A stretch of 7,231 nt of DNA from Alloprevotella sp. (lineage in GTDB: Bacteria > Bacteroidota > Bacteroidia > Bacteroidales > Bacteroidaceae). Numbering within the stretch: the first letter of the stretch is position 1; each line of letters begins with the position of its first letter. Under the pieces are notes generated by a model that saw only the letters and a program-made list of their open reading frames with translations, had not been told where the DNA came from and ran no database searches. Below are positions 1-5,499 of the stretch, in pieces. Both the position numbers and the translations under genes were made by a program. The DNA lies in the NCBI GenBank assembly GCA_015259235.1, contig JABZGM010000057.1:3950-11180 (forward strand). The letters are read 5' to 3'.

Positions 1-865
1 TATCGTAGAAAGCATAAGCCGCCATTCCCGCCAAAAGGTTGACAATAAAGTTTGAGACACTTCTGTGGCGGGTATGAACAATGTGTGCCACGTTCTTGAG
101 CATATCGTTGATGGTCTCGATAATGCTTCTTTTACGGAGCATTATTTTGTCGTACACATCCATTAAGCGGTTCTTCATATTAGTGCGTATTCCCGTGACG
201 ATGTGAACTCCCCTATCGAAGAGAGAAGCAAAAAGTGATTGGGAAATATAACCTTTATCGGCATATAATTTTCCGAATAAGTCCTTAGTCAAGTTGTTGA
301 ATACCTCAGGGTTACGTTCATCCACATTGGCTTTGGTGAGTGCAAAGTTGAGTAATTCTCCTCGTTCATTACACAGCAGATGCAGCTTAAAACCATAGTA
401 CCATCCCATCGTACTTTTCCCTTTATGAGCATAGCCCTTGAATACACGATTAGAATACTCGCGCTTGTTTTCACACACGGGAATACGTGTCGAATCAATA
501 AAAGTAATCCCTGTACATTCTCCCATCAGAGCTAGTTTAAGGAATAGCAAAAGTGGAACTGCCACTCGTGGCATACGTTCCACAAATCGGGTATACGAAA
601 GAAGGTTGGGAAACTCGTCTTTTAGTTCTCGACAGACGTAGAAGAGATAGAAATGTTTGAAATTGCGAAACGTATTGCTGTGGAACAAGACAAGAATGGT
701 TATCATTTCTGCATCGCTCATTCTTCCCTTTCTATTGCGAGTTTTAGGGGTCTTTGGAGAGGGATTTGAAAGCGAAAGTGCTTTTTTGTTCAATTCCAAC
801 TCATATTCTTTGCAGAAATCGTCTGCAATACAATAAATTTCCGTAACTTTGCTGATAAGTTTCAT
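1..865 (-). CDS. IS982-family transposase, partial at its C-terminus
   Basis: This is a DDE transposase that would cut and join the ends of its insertion sequence. The frame starts at ATG 865-863 and stays open for 288 codons to the window edge. Family members are about 290-300 residues, so only a few residues are missing. The likely catalytic acids are visible: D124 in FIDSTRIPVC, D203 in LYADKGY and E250 in KRSIIETIND. A basic segment (about residues 38-49, KTPKTRNRKGR) precedes the helical N-terminal region SDAEMITILVLF. No internal stop or frameshift is seen, so the gene looks intact. The start is preceded by an A/T-rich leader with no Shine-Dalgarno, usual for this phylum, and the start codon directly abuts one arm of a 13-bp inverted repeat. 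The assignment rests on recognition of family motifs, not on a search. Confidence 0.88.
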   Translation of the reverse strand, partial: MKLISKVTEIYCIADDFCKEYELELNKKALSLSNPSPKTPKTRNRKGRMSDAEMITILVLFHSNTFRNFKHFYLFYVCRELKDEFPNLLSYTRFVERMPRVAVPLLLFLKLALMGECTGITFIDSTRIPVCENKREYSNRVFKGYAHKGKSTMGWYYGFKLHLLCNERGELLNFALTKANVDERNPEVFNNLTKDLFGKLYADKGYISQSLFASLFDRGVHIVTGIRTNMKNRLMDVYDKIMLRKRSIIETINDMLKNVAHIVHTRHRSVSNFIVNLLAGMAAYAFYD

Positions 866-928
866 AGAGGATTGTTTTATCGTTATTTGTTTGGTTATCA
901 ACAACAAATATACGAAAAACAATCCTCT
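866..928 (-). repeat. 13-bp perfect inverted repeat bracketing the transposase promoter
   Basis: The arms are AGAGGATTGTTTT (866-878) and AAAACAATCCTCT (916-928), perfectly complementary. With one bulged base the stem extends by four more pairs (880-883 with 912-915), leaving a loop of about 28 nt. The downstream arm, in the transposase sense, ends directly at the ATG. The upstream arm lies upstream of the -7 element. Transcripts from the element's own promoter would therefore carry only one arm, while transcripts entering from outside would carry both and could fold over the start. The pairing is seen directly; the regulatory role is inference. Confidence 0.8.
905..912 (-). promoter_or_regulatory. 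Putative -7 element of the transposase promoter
   Basis: Read on the minus strand this is TATATTTG, an exact match to the Bacteroidota -7 consensus TAnnTTTG. It would start transcription near position 898, leaving a leader of roughly 33 nt before the transposase ATG at 865. I do not see a clear TTG -33 element at the usual 19-21 nt distance, so the promoter may be weak. It lies inside the spacer of the inverted repeat at 866-928. Confidence 0.55.
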
Positions 929-970
929 TTTTGGGCTTTTGTTGAAACTATTTTAAGGCAAAAACAAGTC

Positions 971-991
971 TTACTTATCCCGAATTGGGGT
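971..991 (-). repeat. Probable right terminal inverted repeat of the IS
   Basis: The minus-strand sequence begins ACCCCAATTCGGGATAAG at the outer edge and lies about 105 bp upstream of the transposase start, a sensible place for an IS end. The partner end is outside the window, so the repeat nature is inferred and the exact outer base (991 or 992) is uncertain. Confidence 0.5.
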
Positions 992-1202
992 TACTAACGC
1001 TAACCAGACAACACAGAAACCACAAGTTCAGCTGCCGTCAGGAGAAAAGAGTGAAGTAGGAATAGAATGAACCAGCAATAGGCAATACTAGACACAGTAT
1101 GAAAGCACAACCAGTATAAAAGTCCATAACAAAATCTCTACAACAACATCTTTTAATCTTATCTATGGATATTTTTAGGTTTTGACAACACAGATTATAG
1201 CA
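992..1202. other. Gene-free stretch between IS end and nrdA terminator
   Basis: Nothing convincing is seen here. A 62-codon minus-strand frame runs from 1226 to 1038, but its start lies inside the nrdA terminator hairpin and its composition (clustered Cys and Phe) does not look like a protein. No tRNA-like fold, repeat array or promoter of the local type was recognised. The stretch may be host sequence between the operon and the IS insertion point. Confidence 0.5.
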
Positions 1203-1242
1203 CAAACAAAAGGGTGCGCTAAACAATCGTTTAGTGCACCCT
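1203..1242 (-). terminator. Intrinsic terminator of the nrdBA operon
   Basis: The stem pairs 1211-1217 with 1236-1242 (AGGGTGC/GCACCCT) and 1219-1224 with 1229-1234 (CTAAAC/GTTTAG), with a four-base loop. One opposed pair (1218/1235) is a mismatch in the minus-strand RNA and a G-U wobble in the plus-strand RNA. On the minus strand the stem is followed at once by TTTTGTTTGTG, the U-rich tail expected for terminating leftward transcription. It lies 90 bp beyond the nrdA stop codon and there is no T-run on the plus side, so it is assigned to nrdBA. Confidence 0.8.
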
Positions 1243-1331
1243 CTACAAAAAATGAAAATATGGAAAATCAGAATAAACTAACAATGGAGCTTCTGCCAAG
1301 ACCTGCTAGCTTAATGCTTATCATTTCACCA

Positions 1332-3002
1332 TTATGCTTCGCAACTTTTGCAATCTACAATATTGCTAAGCAACTCCTTACTGATGCTTTGGCTACGTTG
1401 GTAGTACAATCCTTTAATTCCCAACTTCCATGCCTCAATGATAAGTGCATTCACATCGCGCACAGCAAGGGCAGATGGAATGTTGATATTCAAAGATTGA
1501 CCTTGGTCAATAAACTTTTGACGAATAGAAGCCTGAATGATCAGTTCACGCTGAGAAATCTCCTTAAAGGTCTTGAAAACATCTTTTTCTTCTTGAGTAA
1601 GGAAATCAAGATGTTGCACAGAACCTTGGTTGAGCATAATATTTCGCCAAACCTCATCGTTGTTCTTGCCCTTCTCCTCAAGGAGCTCTTCGAGATAACG
1701 ATTCTTGCGAATGAAGTTACCCTTGGAGAGACCAGCCTTGTAGTAGTTGGACGAGTATGGTTCAATACCAGGGGACACCTGCCCGAGGATTGACGAACTA
1801 GAAGTAGTAGGAGCAATCGCCAGAACCGTTGTATTGCGATACTTAGTTCCTTCAAAACCCGGACTTTCATTGAAGATGGGAGCTGGACCATAAGTTTGCG
1901 CCAAAGTTAGCGACGCAGCTTTTGCTTCTTCGTTGATATGGCGGAACACCTGAGTAGTCAATGTTTTTGCCTCCATTGACTCAAAAGAAATACGATTCTT
2001 TTGCAAAAGAGAGTGCCAACCAAGTACACCGAGTCCGAGGGCGCGGTGACGCTCAGCAAACTTGTTTGCTTGACGCAAGAATGGGGAGTCTTTTGTCTTT
2101 TCAATAAACTCTGACATCACAGCATCCAAGAACCAAATAGCGAGTTGCACAGCATCTGTGTCCTTCCACTCTTCCCAAAGTTCGAGATTCATAGAAGAAA
2201 GACAGCATACAAAGCTCTCGTCTTCCGCATCAGGTAGTTGAATCTCATTGCAAAGGTTAGAGTGAGTGATTTCCAACCCTAAATGCTTGTAGATGTCAGG
2301 ACGAGTTGCATTGACATTGTCAGAGAATTGGATATATGGCAATCCTTTCTGCTGGCGACTCTCTAATACTTTTGCCCAGATTTCTCGTTTCTCAAGATCT
2401 CCATCAATCATTTCCTGCATCCAATAGTCAGGCACGCACACAGCGTAAAAAAGATTTTGGATGGGGCTACCGATGTCTTTGATTTGCAAGAACTCCTTGA
2501 TGTCTGGGTGGTCGATGTCGAGGTAAGCAGCAAACGACCCACGACGCGTAGCACCTTGCGACACCGTGTCCATCACAGTGTCAAACAAACGCATAAAAGA
2601 AACGGCGCCAGAAGACTTTCCGTTGTTGGTGATTGCAGCACCACGTCCGCGCAAATTGCCAAAATAGGCAGATGTACCGCCACCATGTTTGGTTTGCATC
2701 ATCACCTCACCCAACTTGATAGTAATACCTTCGATGCTGTCTGGGATGTTGCAACCAAAACAAGAGATGGGAAGTCCACGAGATGTGCCAAGATTTGACC
2801 ATACGGGAGAACTGCAACTCATCCAACCTTTGTAGATGAGTTCGGCAAATCGTTCTTGCAATTCTGGGCGATATAAACGGCGCGCTGCAGCACCCGTGAT
2901 ACGATCGATGGCATCGTGAATCGTTTCGCCGTGGAGCAAATATCCGCGGTTCAACACCGCTTCTGATTCATCATTATACCACCAAGGTAGAGCTTTAGTC
3001 AT
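1332..3002 (-). CDS. nrdA: Ribonucleoside-diphosphate reductase, catalytic alpha subunit (class I)
   Basis: The large subunit of aerobic ribonucleotide reductase reduces ribonucleoside diphosphates to deoxyribonucleotides using a radical delivered by NrdB. The 556-residue protein carries the expected catalytic set: C81 in PISCFGC and C266 in FVCCLSS (redox pair), C251, N249 and E253 in the SNLCNEIQLP loop (thiyl radical site), Y533-Y534 in GLYYQ (radical relay), and a C-terminal C551-x-x-C554 that would pass electrons from thioredoxin or a similar donor. It starts directly with the alpha-helical region, and the roughly 90-residue N-terminal ATP-cone of E. coli-type NrdA (about 760 residues) is missing. 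Overall dATP inhibition through this subunit is therefore not expected. It is the second gene of an operon, 77 bp after nrdB, with no terminator between them. No Shine-Dalgarno precedes ATG 3002. A terminator follows at 1203-1242. Confidence 0.96.
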   Translation of the reverse strand: MTKALPWWYNDESEAVLNRGYLLHGETIHDAIDRITGAAARRLYRPELQERFAELIYKGWMSCSSPVWSNLGTSRGLPISCFGCNIPDSIEGITIKLGEVMMQTKHGGGTSAYFGNLRGRGAAITNNGKSSGAVSFMRLFDTVMDTVSQGATRRGSFAAYLDIDHPDIKEFLQIKDIGSPIQNLFYAVCVPDYWMQEMIDGDLEKREIWAKVLESRQQKGLPYIQFSDNVNATRPDIYKHLGLEITHSNLCNEIQLPDAEDESFVCCLSSMNLELWEEWKDTDAVQLAIWFLDAVMSEFIEKTKDSPFLRQANKFAERHRALGLGVLGWHSLLQKNRISFESMEAKTLTTQVFRHINEEAKAASLTLAQTYGPAPIFNESPGFEGTKYRNTTVLAIAPTTSSSSILGQVSPGIEPYSSNYYKAGLSKGNFIRKNRYLEELLEEKGKNNDEVWRNIMLNQGSVQHLDFLTQEEKDVFKTFKEISQRELIIQASIRQKFIDQGQSLNINIPSALAVRDVNALIIEAWKLGIKGLYYQRSQSISKELLSNIVDCKSCEA

Positions 3003-3079
3003 AGGAGAGTGAGGGGAGTTTAGAGAGAATAGAGAGCTAAAACGCCCTCTTTGTTAGGTTGGCAAAGCCGTTTCTTTTT

Positions 3080-4033
3080 TTAGAACAAGCTGTTAGCTGT
3101 AAATGCCTTGTCGTGCTTAGTATAGGCAGTGGGACGTTTTGCAAAGAAATCGTCGAGTTCGTTGGCAAAAACATTTTCATCAAACCACAACATAGGCTTG
3201 TAGGCCTCATCACTGATATTGTAGATTTTGTTATAGCCAAGTTGTGCCAACGAGGTGTCCACGCGATACTTCATAAAGTCGAGCAGATTCTGTTTGGTAA
3301 AGAAGGACAGTTCGCCTTCTTCATAAATCCAATTGAGAAGCTCCACTTCGTATTCAAGATAAGCCTTTACTGTCTGTTCCACGACTTCTTGAGAAGGACG
3401 AAGCTCAGGATGTTCCTTAAAGATTTCGGTGAGCAAATAGACGCCAGCATCAGCGTGAGTTTGTTCATCAATAGATGTCCACGCAATGATGTTGGAAGTA
3501 TTTCTCATCCAGCCTTTGAAATTCGTGAAAGAAAGGATATTGGCAAACTGCGAGAAAAGCGAAGAATTTTCAATCACGATGACAAAGAATAGAAGTTTCT
3601 CTACAAATGTCTTTTTAGAATTGAAGTGATCTTCGATGAGTTCCAACTTATGTTGAAACACAGGAATCTCTATCAGCGCGGCAAACTCATCATTATAGCC
3701 CAGCACTTCGAGCAATTGAGAATAAGCCATTGCATGACGGTGCTCACATTCTGCAAAGGTGGCACCGAGCCCATTAAATTCTGGTTTTGGGAGATGCTTA
3801 TAAAGATCGCCCCAGAAGGTTTTCACCGATACTTCCACCTGCGCAATGCTAAGCAGGCTACGCTTCACCACTTCTTTCTCTGTGGGAGTGAGATTTGAAT
3901 GAAAATTCTGTACATCGGAAGTAAATTCCACTTCGCTGTGCACCCAAAACGTTTTATTCATCTTATCGACAAAGTCCATCGTCTCTGGATACTCAAACGG
4001 TTTGAAATTCACACGTTTATCAAATATACCCAT
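3080..4033 (-). CDS. nrdB: Ribonucleoside-diphosphate reductase, radical-generating beta subunit (class I)
   Basis: The small subunit holds a dimetal cofactor that starts the radical chemistry in NrdA. The 317-residue ferritin-like protein has all six metal ligands by motif: E67 (QVEVSVK), E97 and H100 (ECEHRH), E155 (VIENSS), and E190 and H193 (DEQTH). Tyr104 lies four residues after H100, where class Ia/Ib enzymes carry the radical tyrosine. W30 (FWVHSE) and D189 fit the usual radical-transfer path. The first ligand is Glu, not the Asp of E. coli, and K71 follows it. This layout resembles the dimanganese class Id enzyme of Flavobacterium johnsoniae as I remember it, so the metal may be manganese; the sequence alone does not settle this. 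I chose ATG 4033 (MGIFDKRV) over an in-frame ATG at 4060, because the upstream one overlaps the promoter and adds a lysine-rich stretch atypical of the family. It is the first gene of the operon, followed by nrdA. Confidence 0.96.
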   Translation of the reverse strand: MGIFDKRVNFKPFEYPETMDFVDKMNKTFWVHSEVEFTSDVQNFHSNLTPTEKEVVKRSLLSIAQVEVSVKTFWGDLYKHLPKPEFNGLGATFAECEHRHAMAYSQLLEVLGYNDEFAALIEIPVFQHKLELIEDHFNSKKTFVEKLLFFVIVIENSSLFSQFANILSFTNFKGWMRNTSNIIAWTSIDEQTHADAGVYLLTEIFKEHPELRPSQEVVEQTVKAYLEYEVELLNWIYEEGELSFFTKQNLLDFMKYRVDTSLAQLGYNKIYNISDEAYKPMLWFDENVFANELDDFFAKRPTAYTKHDKAFTANSLF

Positions 4034-4057
4034 TGTTTTTTCGTTTTTTTTTCTACG

Positions 4058-4065
4058 CAAAGATA
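4058..4065 (-). promoter_or_regulatory. Putative -7 element of the nrdBA promoter
   Basis: The minus strand reads TATCTTTG, matching the Bacteroidota TAnnTTTG consensus. Transcription would begin around 4051, giving a short A-rich leader of about 18 nt before nrdB ATG 4033. I see no good TTG -33 element at the standard distance and no recognisable NrdR box. The element overlaps the alternative upstream ATG at 4060, which supports the shorter NrdB start. Confidence 0.6.
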
Positions 4066-4465
4066 CAACAAAAAAATAAGATTGAGCGCATCATTTGAGA
4101 AAGAAAAAATCATCAATCATTCCATTTTACAACTTCCGTGATTAACATCTCCCAAAGCAGCAAAATCTCGGATGAATTGATTATATTTGCTCCTACCCCA
4201 AGGTCTGAATTGCATATAAAATTTATATTCAGGTCCTCATGCATTGTCTCTCTGAAAAACAATCATTCTCTTTCATTTCACTACCAACATTTATGCATAC
4301 CGTTTCACTTAATTCTCGTTGTACTTTCTGCTCTACTTTTCCTATACACATTTAACGCCCCATTTTGGCTTTGCTTAGCCTCATTTGTTGCGAATAATAC
4401 TCCCTAATAATATCCTGCAACAAACTGCTAGAATACCTACTACAACTAGAAATACCAAGAATCTC
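4066..4465. other. AT-rich divergent intergenic region
   Basis: About 400 bp separates the leftward nrdBA promoter from the rightward sigma-factor promoter. One 89-codon plus-strand frame (GTG 4138 to 4407) encodes a single hydrophobic stretch, but it lacks a plausible start context and resembles no family I know. A TATATTTG sequence at 4182-4189 matches a -7 box but has no TTG at the right distance. I see no RNA gene, repeat array or terminator. The length leaves room for regulatory sites or a small RNA that I cannot identify by eye. Confidence 0.5.
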
Positions 4466-4496
4466 TTGACAATTCCACTGAAAATACTTATCTTTG
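4466..4496 (+). promoter_or_regulatory. Bacteroidota-type promoter of the ECF sigma factor gene
   Basis: TTG at 4466-4468 and TATCTTTG at 4489-4496 are separated by 20 bases, a close match to the phylum's TTG / TAnnTTTG primary-sigma promoter with normal spacing. Transcription should start near 4503, giving a leader of about 70 nt before ATG 4574. This suggests basal expression by the housekeeping sigma factor, not autoregulation, though a second promoter is not excluded. Confidence 0.72.
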
Positions 4497-4573
4497 CTCT
4501 CAAACTCCTTCTATATTGAATAGCCTATCGAAACACCTCTACGCATCTATACAATACATAAACATCATTAGTC

Positions 4574-5152
4574 ATGGACAAATACAAGATGATGACCGAC
4601 CAAATGCTGGTGGGTTATTACATGATGGGGTGCAATGAGGCTTTCGACTGCTTGCTTGAACGATATAAGGATAAACTTTTTCAATACATTTTCACTCGTG
4701 TGCACCAAGAGGACTTGGCGAACGACCTATTCCAAGAAACGTTTGTCAAAGTGATTCTCAACTTGCAACAAGGGAAATATACGGATTCGGGAAAATTCTA
4801 TGCTTGGGTTACGCGCATTGCTCACAACTTAATCATAGACCATTTCCGTAACGATACCGATGTAAAGCTTTCTTCTACAGAAGGCAATACTGATCAGTGG
4901 GAAAACGTTGCTGCACCCGCCCCAGAAGATGCGGAGGAATATGAAATGTTACTCGATCGACTTGCGTCTTTAGTAGATTTCTTGCCTAAGGAACAGCAAG
5001 AGGTGGTGCGAATGCGCTATTTCCAAGACTACTCTTTTAAAGAGATTGCTAGCATGACAGGGGTTAGTATCAACACCTCGCTTGGTCGTATGCGCTATGC
5101 CCTACTAAATCTGCGAAAATTAGCGCAAGCTCAACAGGTGATTCAAGACTAG
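4574..5152 (+). CDS. ECF-type RNA polymerase sigma factor (sigma-70 family)
   Basis: A transcription-initiation factor of the extracytoplasmic-function group, which would direct RNA polymerase to a particular promoter set. At 192 residues it has the two-domain ECF layout. Sigma region 2 spans about residues 22-92, with the core-binding motif EDLANDLFQETFVKV (46-60) and the DNA-melting/-10 segment KFYAWVTRIAHNLIIDHFR (74-92). An acidic, Ala/Pro-rich linker follows (about 105-124). Sigma region 4 spans about 125-185, with a helix-turn-helix in FKEIASMTGVSINTSLGRMR (155-174). The SINTSLGRMRYAL form of the recognition helix is typical of Bacteroidota members. No anti-sigma gene, transmembrane regulator or SusCD-type pair is adjacent: the next genes are a small ORF and purT. 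It is therefore an orphan whose target and inducing signal cannot be deduced here. No clear terminator follows before the hairpin at 5264-5314. Confidence 0.93.
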   Translation: MDKYKMMTDQMLVGYYMMGCNEAFDCLLERYKDKLFQYIFTRVHQEDLANDLFQETFVKVILNLQQGKYTDSGKFYAWVTRIAHNLIIDHFRNDTDVKLSSTEGNTDQWENVAAPAPEDAEEYEMLLDRLASLVDFLPKEQQEVVRMRYFQDYSFKEIASMTGVSINTSLGRMRYALLNLRKLAQAQQVIQD

Positions 5153-5198
5153 CTGTTGAAGTTTACTGCTATTTTCATCACAAGACATTGGCATTGTG

Positions 5199-5206
5199 CA
5201 AAGTTA
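5199..5206 (-). promoter_or_regulatory. Possible minus-strand -7 element antisense to the sigma gene
   Basis: The minus strand reads TAACTTTG, matching TAnnTTTG, and a TTG (5232-5230) lies 23 bases upstream, slightly too far. Such a promoter would start near 5192 and run antisense into the 3' end of the sigma-factor gene. It could be a chance match; no minus-strand gene follows it. Confidence 0.2.
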
Positions 5207-5263
5207 CGAGATGAGATAGACAAATTTCTCAAAATTTCATGCTATATGAGATACTAAAAAAGG

Positions 5264-5314
5264 CATAGGCACGTTATAAGGGTATAATCTTCAAACTCTT
5301 ATTACGTGCCTATG
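5264..5314. repeat. 17-bp imperfect inverted repeat (hairpin) overlapping the small ORF start
   Basis: The left arm at 5264-5280 (CATAGGCACGTTATAAG) pairs with 5298-5314 (CTTATTACGTGCCTATG), with 16 of 17 positions complementary and a 17-base loop. The last three bases of the right arm are the ATG of the 51-codon ORF. On the plus strand only a weak T-run follows (TTTT at 5320-5323, after five other bases). On the minus strand the stem is followed directly by CCTTTTTT. It could be a translational control hairpin, a terminator or a protein-binding operator; the sequence does not decide. Confidence 0.75.
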
Positions 5315-5467
5315 ACTGATTTTACAAAACAATCTCCGCGCCCGAGTACCACCTCGATTGAAAAAATCAAACAATTTGCGAGAGAATGTACATACTTGGC
5401 TCAAAACACGCCAAATGCTCCCGACATTTTTGCGCAACTAGCAAACTTTCCACGCAACACTTGCTAA
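5312..5467 (+). CDS. Small hypothetical protein upstream of purT
   Basis: A 51-codon frame from ATG 5312 to TAA 5465-5467 that ends 32 bp before purT and could be cotranscribed with it. The product begins MTDFTKQSPRPSTTSIEKIK and continues into QFARECTYLAQ, then a Pro/Asn-containing tail ending NFPRNTC. No signal peptide or membrane segment is visible, and the middle looks helical and amphipathic. The Pro-Ser, then IKQFAR layout reminds me of very short uncharacterised proteins annotated in Bacteroidales genomes, but I cannot confirm homology. No Shine-Dalgarno is seen and the start codon lies in the stem of the hairpin at 5264-5314. It may be a real microprotein, a leader ORF controlling purT, or a chance frame. 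Confidence 0.5.
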   Translation: MTDFTKQSPRPSTTSIEKIKQFARECTYLAQNTPNAPDIFAQLANFPRNTC

Positions 5468-5499
5468 AACAACGCCACAAATCCCTACCCTATTTTTAT

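Larger units (their letters stand above)
1..991 (-). mobile_element. IS982-family insertion sequence, partial (left end outside window)
   Basis: One transposase gene with a DDE arrangement typical of IS982 elements lies next to a plausible terminal sequence. Read on the minus strand, the right end at about 971-991 begins ACCCCAATTCGGGATAAG. This resembles the short inverted repeats that start with ACC in this family as I remember it, but the partner repeat lies beyond position 1, so the boundary is inferred. The target duplication cannot be checked. The element sits downstream of the nrdBA operon on the same strand, so transcription leaking from nrdBA would enter it in the sense direction of the transposase. 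The element is either complete or truncated outside the window; I cannot tell which. Confidence 0.8.

Noticed and set aside
1182..1793. Long plus-strand frame of 203 codons
   Set aside because: Most of it is antisense to the 3' end of nrdA, whose motifs are unmistakable. Its product shows no recognisable domain and it begins within and before the nrdA terminator.
3059..3592. Plus-strand frame of 177 codons
   Set aside because: It is antisense to nrdB, which has all metal ligands in the other strand. The frame is a shadow of the coding sequence.
4138..4407. Possible small membrane protein of 89 codons in the nrdB/sigma spacer
   Set aside because: It starts with GTG without a suitable promoter or start context, has no further Met, and its composition looks like translated AT-rich non-coding DNA.
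5264..5314. Purine-type riboswitch upstream of purT
   Set aside because: The TATAAT-containing loop first suggested a purine aptamer, but there is no three-way junction with two kissing hairpin loops. Only a single stem-loop is visible.
5386..5499. N-terminal 38-residue extension of PurT from an upstream in-frame ATG
   Set aside because: The PurT family begins with the MKKILLLGSGELG-type strand found at 5500. The extension is Cys/His/Lys-rich, unlike the family, and overlaps the small ORF in another frame.
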